A stretch of DNA of 64,000 bases, from positions 1-64,000 of the forward strand of contig JAESUZ010001282.1 of assembly GCA_017311185.1 (NCBI GenBank). The letters run 5' to 3'. This document shows, one piece after another, positions 43,791-54,358 of this stretch. The position numbers and the translations under genes were made by a program. This stretch comes from Proteles cristata cristata. Lineage: Eukaryota > Chordata > Mammalia > Carnivora > Hyaenidae. The notes beneath the pieces are model-generated. The model made no database searches, had not been told where the DNA came from, and was given only the letters and a program-made list of their open reading frames with translations. The stretch's first letter is position 1. Each line of letters begins with the position of its first letter.

Positions 43791-44061
43791 GAAATAAACC
43801 AGTTATGTGGATAAAGCACAATTTTTGATACTGCTGAGAGTGAAAACATTCTCTTAAACCTATAGGCTCTCATAAAGAATATACTTTTTATTTATCGAAC
43901 AATATCTTTAACAATATTTCAGCAAGCACACCAAAGAATTTCATGATATATTATAATAGTATCTCTTAATATAAATAGACATTTACAAAAGTGTTATCCA
44001 GTAAACACTATAGAGAATCTCACACTAAATTTTTAAAATATTATTTTATAATATATCAATT

Positions 44062-44244
44062 AAAAATTTTTATAGTTTATTTATTTTTTGAACAGGAGAG
44101 GGGCAGAGTGAGAGGGAGACACAGAATCTGAAGCAGGCTCCAGGTTCTAAGCTGCCAGCCCAGAACCCGATGAACCCATGAACCACGAGATCGTGACTTG
44201 AGCCGAAGTCGGACGCTTAACCGACTGAGCCATTCAGGTGCCCC
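44062..44244 (-). mobile_element. CAN-SINE, inverted, with internal deletion
   Basis: About 9 bases (the GCGGGGCTC region) are missing in CAGAACCCGATGAACCCATG. Duplication ATAATATATCAATT (44048-44061) versus ATAATGTATCAATT (44245-44258). Confidence 0.94.
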
Positions 44245-44286
44245 ATAATGTATCAATTTTTAATAATCTCCTTTAAAACTTTTCAA

Positions 44287-44351
44287 GAACTTCTCTGTAT
44301 GCAAATTAAATATGATGTGATAGAGAACTTCTCTCTATGCAAATTAAATAT
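44287..44351. repeat. Direct repeat carrying two octamer motifs
   Basis: Two 27-base copies, 44287-44313 and 44325-44351, with one mismatch, at a 38-base period. Each contains ATGCAAAT (44299-44306 and 44337-44344), the octamer bound by POU-domain factors, followed by TAAAT. Confidence 0.9.
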
Positions 44352-45545
44352 AAATTTATTTTACTTTGTTTCAGTAACATGCATAATAAAATAATACTTT
44401 TACCTCGTCTTTCATCAAAATGTATTACGATTTTTCTGATTTTACTACCTAAACTGTTACCTCTTGTGTCTTCAAATTTTCCCATAATCCTAGACTACTG
44501 AGTCACTTATATTCAGAGGTCCTTCTCAAATCCCTTCCCAGAGGCGTAAAGTATCGTAGCATACTTTTGAGCCTCAATTTTACTTTCTACAGCTTCCCTT
44601 AGCTATTCCAGAGATACATTTTAAAACATACCCCATCTCTCAAATGATTGCCAGCACAAATGATTCAGATTTGTCTTTACACAGACTAAAATATTTCACA
44701 GAAAAATATAGAAAAGTAAATTTCTGTATCCTGGGGTATCACACAAGGGTATTTTGCACTATAGTAAGAATGAGCATATTTACTATAGCTACAAAAAGAT
44801 TTTAGATTATGCAGAAATTATTCTGAGGCAGAAATATGAGAAAGCTTCTTCGAGGAGATTATAGAATATTCAGCATTTTCTAACACCAAAACATCTCAAG
44901 TTTTCACAATAACATTCTTTTCACTTCTAAGATAAGGACGTTTCTAAAAAGCCGAGAGGTAGCTCTTCTGGTGCATGAAGATCCCAGTGTGAAAGAGCGA
45001 ACTCTGCTCAACTGGAGAATAAGTGGACAATTTACAAATGGATGAAGAAGTGATTAAAATAGCGTTATCTTGTGATTAAAGCAGATATCACATGGCAGGG
45101 TATCTGTAGAAAGTCAAACAGTGACTGATAAAATCATGGAGCTTTCTGGCTGAAATCATTTCTTTCCCAACCTGAAGACACTGCCTGTATCTGATAGCAA
45201 TATCAGGTCACTTCACATTTTCCTTCTTTCAGAGATCCCTGTGAGCTCAGTGCCCCCTTCTCTGAGTTTCATTAATCACACAATGGCCTATTAAGTTTGG
45301 CGTGTTCCCACGCACGTACGATTTCCATAGTAAACTTCACTAGGAGCAGAACTCACGCCCACTAGCTTACTGGTGCAGAGTGACATGGAAGAGAAAGTGC
45401 TGCTACAGAGAAAGCACAGGCAACAAGAGCTGCAGAGAGAAAGAGCATCAAAGAAGGAATGTGTGAAGGTAAAATAGAATCATTTACTTTTTAGTGTCAA
45501 TTGATCTAACAAGTAACAGTCTGTTTAAGAAAACAATACCAACAA
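44352..45545. other. Repeat-poor sequence with conserved-element-like part
   Basis: About 1.2 kb without recognised transposons. The part at 45220-45400 (TTTCATTAATCACACAATGG, TTCCCACGCACGTACG) has balanced composition and homeodomain-like TTAATCA sites, as many conserved non-coding elements do. No coding evidence. Confidence 0.35.
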
Positions 45546-45547
45546 TA

Positions 45548-45628
45548 TATTATGTATATATGTATGTATACATATTGTGTATATGTATCTGTATATATAT
45601 TCTTATACATGTATGCTCATGTATTTAT

Positions 45629-45657
<29 letters not shown>
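45548..45657. repeat. (TATG)n-like tract followed by (CA)n
   Basis: Irregular TATGTA/TATATG sequence to about 45628, then about 14 CA units (45629-45657). Confidence 0.95.
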
Positions 45658-45659
<2 letters not shown>

Positions 45660-45856
45660 ACATTTCTGTGTGCTTATATATAACTGAAATGAATGATAGC
45701 AGTGATACAACAGATTGGAGGGAGAAATTAGCATTGTTTTCTTATTATAAAGTATCCATACTACCCCTAACATGGTATAGTGTTATTAGAAAGTGGACTT
45801 GGATTAGCTGTAAATTTATATTGTAGATTCTAGGGCAACCATTAAAAGAAGTTTTA

Positions 45857-46056
45857 AGGGGCGCCTGGGTGGCTCAGTCGGTTTAGGCTCCAACTTCAGT
45901 TCAGGTCATGATCTTATGGGTCATGAGGTCAAGTCCCATGTTGGGCTCTGTGCTGACAGCTCAGAGCCCTGAGCCTGCTTCAGATTCTGTGTCTTCCTCC
46001 CTCTCTGTGTCTCCTCCGCTTGCTCACTCTCTCTCTCAAAAATAAACATTTTTTAC
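45857..46056 (+). mobile_element. CAN-SINE in LINE-1 copy A
   Basis: Head GGGGCGCCTGGGTGGCTCAG; GGTTTAGGCTCCAACTTCAG differs slightly in the A-box flank. Weak duplication AAGTTTTAA / AAGTTTAAA. Confidence 0.95.
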
Positions 46057-46256
46057 AAAGTTTAAAAAGTATAACTGATATGTTAAAAAAGGAGAGAAAA
46101 CTGAATTCAAGTGTAGAACAAGCACGACAAATAGAAAACAATAATGCACATAATAGATAATAATCCAACTGCATCGTTAATCACTTTGAATAGAAATGTT
46201 CTACATGTATCAGTTAAAAGAGATTATTGGAGTGAATAAAAAATTAAGACCCAACT

Positions 46257-46482
46257 GGGGCGCCTGGGTGGCTTAGTCGGTTAAGCGTCCGACTTTCGCT
46301 TGGGTCATGATCTCACGGTTCGTGGGTTCGAGCCCCGCGTCGGGCTCTGTGCTGACTGCCAGCTCAGAGCCTGGAGCCTGTTTCAGTCTGTCACTCCCTC
46401 TCTCTGACCCTCCCTTGCTCATGCTGTCTCTCTCTCTCCTAGAAATAAAGCATTAAAAAATAATAATAATTTAAAAAAAAAA
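46257..46482 (+). mobile_element. CAN-SINE, low-divergence subfamily, in LINE-1 copy A
   Basis: Near-consensus copy with GACTTTCGCTT, GCTGACTGCCAGCTCAGAG and CTCCTAGAAATAAAG. Perfect 16-base duplication AAATTAAGACCCAACT at 46241-46256 and 46483-46498, inside the endonuclease coding part of the LINE-1. Confidence 0.97.
46269..46334 (+). promoter_or_regulatory. Internal RNA polymerase III promoter of a SINE
   Basis: A box TGGCTTAGTCGG at 46269-46280 and B box GGTTCGAGCC at 46325-46334, both close to tRNA consensus. This copy may retain the ability to be transcribed; expression cannot be seen from sequence. Confidence 0.7.
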
Positions 46483-47619
46483 AAATTAAGACCCAACTAT
46501 ATGCTGTCTATGAGAAACCCATTTGCAAAATAAGGACTTAAAGTAAATGGATGGAGAAGAATACATCATGCTATCACTAATGAAAGAAAACAGGAGTAGC
46601 TATATTAATTTTAGACAAAACAGACTTCAAAGCAAAAAAGTAATCAGGGATAAAGAATTACATAGTGAAAAAGTGGTTAATTCTCCAAGACATAATGATC
46701 CTTAATGCGTGTATATCTAACAACAAAGGGAAACAATATGAGGCAAAAACTGGATTTGCCCACAAACTTGATAACTTCAGTAAAATAGATTAATCCCTTG
46801 AAAAAAATTTGCCAAAAGTCACACACACAAAAGAGATAGATAATCTCAATAGGTCTGTGTCTATTACATAAATTGAAACAATAATTCATAACCTTCAAAA
46901 ATAGAAAGCAGCAGGCTAGATGGGCTCCCTAGTGAATTCTACCAAATATTTAAGGAAGAAATTATGCTAATTATCTACAATTTGTTTTGGAGGATGGAAG
47001 CAGAGGGAACACTTCCGAACTCATGCTATGAAGCCAGCATTGCCCTCATCCCAAATCGGACAAAGACATTACAGAAAAGAAAAGCACAGACTAATATCCC
47101 TCATGAACATAGATGCAGAAATTCTCCACAAAACCTTATGGGAGTTTCCTCAAAAAATTAAAAACATAAGCACCTGATCTGGCAATTCCCTTACTGGATA
47201 TCTAGTCGAAGGAAATGAAGGCAGCATCTGGAAGAGATGTCTGCACTCCCATGTTCACCACTGCATCATTCACCGTAGCTAAGATATAGAAAGAGCACAA
47301 GTGCACATGTGAAGAAAATGTGAAAGTGATATAGAGAGAATAGGATACCATTCAGCCTTTTAAACATGAAGAAAATCCTGTTGTTTGTGAAAACATGGAT
47401 GAACCTGGAAAACGTTGAGTGAAATAAGCCAGGTACAGAAGGAGAAATACTGTATCATCTCACTTACATGTGGAATCTTTAAGAAAGGTAAACTCATATA
47501 TAGTGACAGAGTGGAATGACGGCTACCAGGTTTAGGGGTGGAGGACAACAAAAGACAATGATCCTTCAGAGAGATTTAGGTAAGATGACGTAAGGCCTAA
47601 GATTTCCCATCTAACTTTT

Positions 47620-48161
47620 TTGAGTGTCCAAGTATAAGCCAGGGATGGGAGACACCGAAACTTAAACTAAATTGATCACAACCAGTGATAAAGAGAAAAT
47701 CTTAAAAGTAGCCCAGGGAAAAAGAAACATTACAAACAATAAGTAAGGATGATGGCAGATATCTTGTCTGAAACAATGAAAGCGTGAAGACAATGTAGCA
47801 ACAGCTTTTAAATACTGAAAGAAAAAATTCTCCAAGTCTTAAATATTTAACATTTTTCAAAAATGGCACACAAAATATTGAAAGATGCATCAATGGAGCC
47901 CTAAAACTATAAAATATGTTGCAGGAATTCCTTAAGGCAGATGAAAATAGTATCATATGGATATACAGATATACCCAAAAGATAAATATTACTCATCTTA
48001 AGTATATAGGCATATATATAGGTGTGTGTGTATACATATATATAATATAGCCATATCATATATATGATAATTTATTACTTAAATATCTTCAAAAGATAAT
48101 TGGCTGTTTAAATAGAATAAAAATGTAACATAAATTTTATAGTAATATGTGTAAACATGAA
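47620..48161 (+). mobile_element. Old LINE-1 copy B: end of ORF1 and linker
   Basis: AAAATCTTAAAAGTAGCCCA, GAAACATTACAAACAATAAG, GAAACAATGAAAGCGTGAAG, TTCCTTAAGGCAGATGAAAA and AAAAGATAATTGGCTGTTTA are the sense strand between ORF1 and ORF2 in old LINE-1. The (TA)n-rich part at 47995-48075 is a local expansion. The copy continues after the DNA transposon. Confidence 0.8.
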
Positions 48162-48163
48162 TA

Positions 48164-48998
48164 CAGTAGGACCTTGGTTTTTGAGCATAATTCATTCTGG
48201 AAACATGCTTATAATCCAAAGCACTTATATATCAGTGAATTTCCCCACAAGAAATAATGGAAACTCAGAGGATCCTTCCCACAATCCAAAAATATTCATA
48301 TAAAAATGATTAAGACACAGTAATGTAATACAAAATAATAAATAAAATATAAAGAAAAATAAACTAACCTGCACTTATCTTTGAAAACCTTCATGGCTGG
48401 TGTGAGGGAAATGAGAGAGGAGCATTACTGTGTAGGATGACTTTATCGCTAACAGAATCACTGCTATCTATTAGCTCAATGAAATCTTTCTGCATGGGGG
48501 ACATTGTATACACCAGCACAGATGTAGACTACAGAAAAGTATTAATAAACTCTTGTCATATACTGTATGTAATGTAACTGGCAATAAGGCAGCAGAGGAA
48601 AGGGTCTCTATCTGCAGACAGCCTGACCTAGAGTGAAGCAAAGCATTCCTAAGCTCGCTCTGGTACAGAAAAGCGAAGGGCTGTTCATAGGTGTTTCAAA
48701 GTGACAAAAAATACACTAGTGCCAGTTGTAGGCTCCTTCCAACATTCTGAAAAATCACTGATTTCTCTTAAATACTGCAGCCTGATACAAAGTATCTGAG
48801 CGTGGGAGATGATCATCTACAATCCCGCAGAGAGAGAGAGAGAAGATCCATTGGCTCGGTTGTGACTATGTGATGTTCAGAGTCACATACTACTGGCATT
48901 GCAAGATATTGCTCATTTATCAAGTTAAAATTTATTAGAAATGTTTGCTCATCTTGAAGACCCACAGAACAAGTCACTTGCAATTTAAGATTTTACTG
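48164..48998. mobile_element. Tc1/mariner-like DNA transposon, near complete, non-autonomous
   Basis: Left end ACAGTAGGACCTTGGTTTTT and right end CAATTTAAGATTTTACTGTG are related inverted ends (reverse of the right: ACAGTAAAATCTTAAATTG). Further subterminal inverted matches occur, e.g. GAGCATAATTC at the left and TTTGCTCATCTTG at the right. It sits at a TA (48162-48163); the right-hand TA appears decayed to TG. The 835-base interior has no transposase frame. The LINE-1 resumes in register on both sides, which confirms insertion. Confidence 0.82.
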
Positions 48999-50411
48999 TG
49001 TATATATAAATGGGTAAAATACCTAACAATATCATAAAGACAGGAAGGGAGAGGTTTAAGTATTTTACTGAAAGTTTCTTATACTGTACATGAAGTGTAT
49101 AATGTTGCTTGAAAGTAAACTGTGACAAAGTAAAGATGTATACTAAAATAATCTAATAAATATAGTTAATAAAGCAGCAAAGGAGATCAAATGCAATACT
49201 AAAAAATTAATCCAAATAGAGGCAGGAAAACAGATAAGGGAAGAAAAACCAGATGGAACAAATAAAAAGCATATGGCAAGTTGGTAGACTGAAATACAAC
49301 CTTATCAATAATCACAGTAAATGCAAATTGTCTAATCACCCTAATTTTAAAAATCAAGATTGTCAATTGGATAAAAAGTAAGAATCAATTTTATGCCACC
49401 CATAAGAAACACACTATAAATACAAATTCACAAATAGTTTAAAAGTAAAATGTGGACGTAATATATATAATGCTAACCTTAATCAAAAGAAAGCTGGAAT
49501 AGCTATATTTAATAACAGACAAAGTATTTTACAGAACAAATTACATTACCACAAGCAAAACCACAACCACTTCACTGTATAATGAAAAGAAGGGTCAATT
49601 CATCAAAAGGACATAATAATCCTAAATGTTTATACATTAATATCAGAACTTAGAATACAAAGAACAAAAACTGGCACAACAGAGGAAGAAATCAACAAAT
49701 CTATAATTAGATAGATTAACATTCTTATCTCAATAATGAGTAGAACAAATAGACTTGAAGTCAATAAAAATATAGAAGACTTGAACAATCCAACTTGACC
49801 TAATTGACAATTCTAGAACACTCTACCTAACAACTGTAAAATAAACAAAATAAGCCATTCTTTTCAAATTCATATAGAATTTACCAAGACGGCATATATT
49901 TAGGGCCAAAAAATAAATCTCAATGAACCTAAAAAGAATAAAGTCTTTAATAAAAAGTCTGTTCTCTGATGACATTTGAATTAAAAATCTATAGCAGAAA
50001 TATCTTCAGAAAATCTCCAAATATTTGGAAAATAAAGCACAAACTTCTAATTAACACATAGGACACAATAAATTAAAAGATAAATTAGAAAATATTTTGA
50101 ATTGATTGACAATAAAAATACATCATTTCAAAAATTTGTGGGATGCTACTAAAGCTGTACTTAGGAGGAATTTTCTGGCATTGAGTATGTACCTATCTTC
50201 AAAAACAAAAGGATCTTAAGTGAATATCCTCAGCTTTTACCTTAAGAAACTAGAGGAAAAGACCAGATTAAATACAAAGTAAGTGGAAGAAAGGAAGTAA
50301 TAAAGATCAAACCAGAAACGGATTGAACAGAAACCAGAAAAACAATAGGGAAAATTAATAAAACCAAATTCTGGTGCTTTGAGAAGTTTAAATAAATTGA
50401 TATACCTATAG
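48999..50411 (+). mobile_element. Old LINE-1 copy B: linker and ORF2 endonuclease
   Basis: TTCTTATACTGTACATGAAG, AGTAAACTGTGACAAAGTAA, then ORF2: CAAATTGTCTAATCACCCT, AAAGAAAGCTGGAATAGCTA, CAATTCATCAAAAGGACATA, CCAACTTGACCTAATTGACA, AAATTTGTGGGATGCTACTA, CTTAAGAAACTAGAGGAAAA and GGTGCTTTGAGAAGTTTAAA in correct order. Frameshifts and stops throughout. Confidence 0.88.
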
Positions 50412-50415
50412 CCTA

Positions 50416-50970
50416 TGAATCATGCCTTTTTATTTTCTGTTTCTGTTACTTTGAAGCTGAGGCTTTGCTGGCCCTGGAGAGATTGCTCCTCCTGGGGCTG
50501 TCTAATTCCTGGGGATAGTAAACAATTTATCTGAGAGCACACACCTTTTACATGCAAACTAACCAATGCAGAACCCAAATCTCAACCCCTTCTTTTATAG
50601 GCCCTCAAAGGATTCACATTTTGGCCATTATTCCCCTGTCCTAATCAGCTCAGGGCTAGATATCGGACAGGTAGAAATGTTAACTCCAGAGCCTGTTGAA
50701 ATTATTAAAATTATCTAATCCTCAATTTATTTACATGGTATTGTCTATTTTTTCTTGCAGAAGCCACAAGAAAGGCTTTTGCCCACATTTCTACCTTGTT
50801 CACTCTGCCTCCTGATCCAAACTGCTGCTTTTATATGTAGCCCTTTATAATGTGGTAGTTTCCCTCCTCTTGAGAATTTGTAGTAATGAAGTATCTTTTA
50901 AATGGTAAGCATCTTCTGATCTGCTGGCCTTACCATGTCTAAATAATAATAAAACCTACACTTTAAGACA
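50416..50970 (+). mobile_element. Probable solo LTR inside LINE-1 copy B
   Basis: About 555 bases unlike LINE-1 interrupt ORF2 exactly after ACCTATAGCC; LINE-1 resumes at AATCTGATTAG. The insert starts TG and ends CA. It has a TATAATG-like box near 50849 and AATAATAATAAAA near its end. Flanking CCTA (50412-50415) and CCAA (50971-50974) could be a decayed 4-base duplication. Family not identified; an ERV1-type LTR is my inference. Confidence 0.5.
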
Positions 50971-51371
50971 CCAATCTGATTAGAAAAAAAAGAAAGATAC
51001 TTATTAATAATATCATAATAAAATAGATAAAATAATTATAGATTCTACCGATATTGAAAGTATAATAAAATATGAACAATTTTATGTTTGTAAATTTGAA
51101 AATTTTAGTAAAATGGACAAATTCCTTGAAAGAACAAAGTACCAAAATCACTCAAAAAATATATAGCATGAATAGTTATGTACCTATTGAAAAAATTTGA
51201 TCTGTAGGCAAAAATCGGCTTACCAAAAACTTTTATCTGCAAATCAAAACATTTCTGGAAAAAATACCAGTACTACACAAACCTTTCCATAAACTGAATA
51301 GGAGTGAATACCTATTCTATGAGATCACAGATACCAAAACCAGACACAGATATTGTAAGAAAAGAAAACTA

Positions 51372-51590
51372 GGGGCACCTGAGTGGTTCCATCAGTTAAG
51401 CGTCAGACTCTCCATTTTGGCTCACGTAATGATCTTGTGGTTTCATGAGTTCGAGCCCCACATGGGACTCTGTGCTGACAGTGCAGAGTCTGGTTGGGAT
51501 TCTCCCTCTGTCCCTCTTTCTGCCCCTCCTGCTCACACTCTCTCTGTCTCTCTCAAAATAAATAAACTTAAAAAAATTTTTTTTAATAAC
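51372..51590 (+). mobile_element. CAN-SINE in LINE-1 copy B
   Basis: Head GGGGCACCTGAGTGGTTCCA, shortened second half (GTGCAGAGTCTGGTTGGGAT). Duplication AAGAAAAGAAAACTA (51357-51371) versus GAGAAAAGAAAACTA (51591-51605). Confidence 0.95.
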
Positions 51591-51948
51591 GAGAAAAGAA
51601 AACTATAGACCAATTGTTTCTCACAAACATAAACACAAAATTCTAAACAGAATTTTAGCAAATCGATTCAACAATATAAACAGGATAATACATTATAACT
51701 AAGCAAGGTTTGTACAAAGAATACAAAGCTAGTTTAACATTAAAAAAATTAATCAATATCATTCCCATATTTACAGTCTACACAAGATAAATAACACAAT
51801 TATTTCAAAGTATGCTGAGAAAGCATTTTACAAAACCCAGCGTCCTTTTATCTCAGTGATAAGGATTCTCAGCTAACCAGAAATAGAAGGAAACTCTCAC
51901 AAAATGAAAAAGATCACCTGTGAAAAAATTGACAGCTAACATCACACT

Positions 51949-52112
51949 TAATGGTAAGATATTGGATGCTTTCCTCAGTAACAAGATCTGTAAGAAGACA
52001 AAAATCTCCTTTCTCATTGCTTCTCAGTAATAATGGTAAGATATTGGATGCTTTCCTCAGTAACAAGATCTGTAAGAAGACAAAAATCTCCTTTCTCATT
52101 GCTTCTCAGTAA
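51949..52112. repeat. Perfect tandem duplication, 2 x 82 bases
   Basis: Copies at 51949-52030 and 52031-52112 are identical at every base I compared. The unit starts TAATGGTAAGATATTGG and ends CATTGCTTCTCAGTAA. The host LINE-1 is strongly diverged, so the duplication must be recent or recently homogenised. Confidence 0.97.
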
Positions 52113-52807
52113 CTGTATACTGAAGGTTCTAGCCAGCATAATAACGTAAGAAAAAAAAAATCCATATTGGAAAGGAAGAGATAAAATTTGTCTTTATTCT
52201 CAGATGATATAATTACCACATACTACATTTGAAAGGATCCATGAAAAAGCCATTAGAACTAAAACGTCAGTTTAACAAGTTTGTAGATTTCTAGCAAGTT
52301 TGTAGGATGCAAGATCAGTAGACAAAAATGAATTACATTTTTATGTACTGACAACAAATCATCAGTAATTGACATTGAAAAAGAAACACTCTTTACAATA
52401 GCTTCAGATATATTAAATACTTATAAGCAGCTTGATCCAAAATGCAAGACTTGCACACATACAACTAAACAGAAAACTACAAAATATTGCTGACAGAAGG
52501 TAAAGGACTCCTAAATAAACCATACCTTGGTTATGGGCCAAAAGATTCAATAGTCTTAAGATGCCAAGTCTCCCCTAAATTGTCCTCTTAATGTATTGCT
52601 ATCTCATTCAAAACCCCAGTGGGATTTTTTTGGGTAAAAACTGCCAAGCTGATTGTAAAATTCATATGGAAATAAGAAGATCTAGAATGCCAAAACAACT
52701 CTGAAAAAGAAAAACAAAGCTGGAGAACTGAATATGACCTGATTTAAAGATGTATAAAGTTATCGTGCAGTATCAAGTATTATACCACAAAATATAATGC
52801 AAGTATT

Positions 52808-53033
52808 TTTTTAAATTTTTTTTAATGTTTTTATTTATTTCTAGGAGAGAGAGAGAGAGAGAGTGTGAGCAGGGGAGGGTCAGAGAGAGAGGGAGTGACA
52901 GACTGAAACAGGCTCCAGGCTCTGAGCTGGCAGTCAGCACAGAGCCCTACGCAGGGCTCGAACCCACGAACCGCAAGATCATGACCCAAGCGAAAGTAGG
53001 ACGCTTAACCGACTAAGCCACCCAGGCGCCCCG
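52808..53033 (-). mobile_element. CAN-SINE, inverted, low-divergence subfamily
   Basis: TTTATTTCTAGGAGAGAGAG and GAGCTGGCAGTCAGCACAGA mark the subfamily; head CCACCCAGGCGCCCC. Perfect 13-base duplication TAATGCAAGTATT at 52795-52807 and 53034-53046. Confidence 0.97.
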
Positions 53034-53205
53034 TAATGCAAGTATTAATTAAGATGATGTAGTATCACCATCAAGACAGAACAATAGACCAATGAAATAG
53101 AATAGAGAGTTTAGAAACAGAATCACACAAGTGTGAATGGCTGATTTTCAACAACGGTGCAAACGGAACTCAGTGGGAAAAGAATAATTTTGAGAAATGA
53201 TTCTG

Positions 53206-53407
53206 GGGGCTCCTGGGTGGCTCAGGTGGTTAAGCCTCTGACTCTTGGTTTTGGCTCAGGTCATGATCTCACAGTTCGTGTGTCTAAACCCCACACTGGG
53301 CTCTGTGCTAACAGGGCAGAGCCTGCTTGGGATTCTGTATCCCTCTCTCTCTGCCCCTCCCCTGTTCCCTCTCTCTCTCAAAAATAAATAAAAACAAACA
53401 TCTTAAA
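53206..53407 (+). mobile_element. CAN-SINE in LINE-1 copy B
   Basis: Head GGGGGCTCCTGGGTGGCTCA. Perfect 11-base duplication AAATGATTCTG at 53195-53205 and 53408-53418. Confidence 0.95.
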
Positions 53408-53435
53408 AAATGATTCTGAAATAATTGAGTATTAA

Positions 53436-53528
53436 TGTGGAAAGAAAGAAAAAGAAAGGAGGAGGACAGAGATGGAAGGGAGAAGGAGGGAGGGAGAGAA
53501 GGAGAAAGGAAGGAGACAAGGGAAGACT
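53436..53528. repeat. GA-rich low-complexity tract
   Basis: Purine blocks GAAAGAAAG, GGAGGAGG, GGGAGGGAG over about 93 bases. Confidence 0.93.
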
Positions 53529-53738
53529 TCCATCTATGCCTCATCTCAGAAAAATGAAGTCAAATGAAAGATATACGAAATGTAAAACCTATAACTGTAC
53601 AGTTTCTACAAATAAACATAGCAGGAAAGCTTTGTGACAATGAGTTAGAGATTTCTGATTTACAACATTCGAAGCACGATTCACCAAGTAACAAATTGAT
53701 AAATTGGACTTCATTAAAATTTAAACTTTCTACTTTTG

Positions 53739-54026
53739 TTTTTTTGAAATGTAATTGACATATAGTATTATACTACAGTATACAACATAGTGATCCAACA
53801 TTTAAATACCTTAGGAAGTGATCACCATGCTACGTCTACCACCATCTATCATCTACCATCTATCACCATATTACATATTATTAACTGTATTCAATACATA
53901 TTATTGAACTGTATTACATATTATTAACTATATTCAATATGCCATATACTGCATCAACATGCCTAATTTATTTTATAACTGCACGCTTGTACCTTTTAAT
54001 TCCTTTGCCCTATTTCACCTAAAAAG
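53739..54026 (-). mobile_element. Antisense LINE-1 3' piece inside LINE-1 copy B
   Basis: GAAATGTAATTGACATATAG, AGTGATCACCATGCTACG, ATTTATTTTATAACTGCACG is an inverted LINE-1 3' untranslated region. The host ORF2 reads TAAACTTTCTACTTTTG before it and TTGAAAGACATTGATAAG after it. Probable target copies TTCTACTTTT and TTCTATTTT. A short internal repetition (ACTGTATTCAATACATATTA) is present. Confidence 0.8.
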
Positions 54027-54066
54027 TTCTATTTTTTGAAAGACATTGATAAGAAAAATTTTAAAA

Positions 54067-54287
54067 GGGGCGCCTGGGTGGCTTAGTTGGTTAAGCGTCC
54101 GACTTTCTCTTGGGTCATGCTCTCGCGGTTCGTGGGTTCAGGCCCCGCGTCGGGCTCTGTGCTGACTGCCAGCTCAGAGCCTGGAGCCTGTTTCAGTCTG
54201 TGACTCCCTCTCTCTCCGACCCTCCCCTGTTCACGCTGTCTCTCTCTCTCTCCTAGAAATAAAACATTAAAAAAAACTTTTTTAAAG
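54067..54287 (+). mobile_element. CAN-SINE, low-divergence subfamily, in LINE-1 copy B
   Basis: GGCGCCTGGGTGGCTTAGTT, GACTTTCTCTTGGG, GCTGACTGCCAGCTCAGAG, CTCTCCTAGAAATAAAACAT. Duplication not clear because the flanks are A/T-rich. Confidence 0.95.
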
Positions 54288-54358
54288 CCCCAGATGCGTG
54301 GAAATATTTGCAAATTATGTGTCTGATAATGTACTTGCACTCAAAATATATAAAGAGC

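Larger units (their letters stand above)
45690..47610 (+). mobile_element. Old LINE-1 copy A, internally deleted
   Basis: Sense-strand order: pre-ORF2 linker (TTAGAAAGTGGACTTGG, GGGCAACCATTAAAAGAAG), endonuclease part (AAGACCCAACTATATGCTGT, AACAGGAGTAGCTATATTAA), reverse transcriptase start (GAATTCTACCAAATATTTAA, CCAATATCCC-like ACTAATATCCCTCATGAAC). It then jumps near 47145 to the ORF2 C-terminal region (CCTCAAAAAATTAAAAACAT, CATGGATGAACCTGG) and ends in the 3' untranslated region. Most of the reverse transcriptase is missing. Two SINEs split it. Many stops; not functional. Confidence 0.88.
50971..52794 (+). mobile_element. Old LINE-1 copy B: reverse transcriptase region
   Basis: GGACAAATTCCTTGAAAGAA, AATACCAGTACTACACAAAC, ACTATAGACCAATTGTTTCT, AAACAGAATTTTAGCAAATC, GAAACTCTCACAAAATG, TTCTAGCCAGCATAATAACG and GACTTGCACACATACAACT follow ORF2. 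Interrupted by a SINE (51372-51590) and by an 82-base duplication. Not functional. Confidence 0.88.
53047..53738 (+). mobile_element. Old LINE-1 copy B: ORF2 continuation
   Basis: GACAGAACAATAGACCAATG, AATAGAGAGTTTAGAAACAG, ATAAATTGGACTTCATTAAA follow ORF2. The purine-rich tract 53436-53528 is a local expansion between a SINE and the next ORF2 segment. Confidence 0.82.

Noticed and set aside
46257..46340. tRNA gene call from intact A and B boxes
   Set aside because: The boxes belong to a SINE with CT-rich body, A tail and target duplication; no tRNA fold or anticodon arm is supported. The same applies to all other SINE heads.
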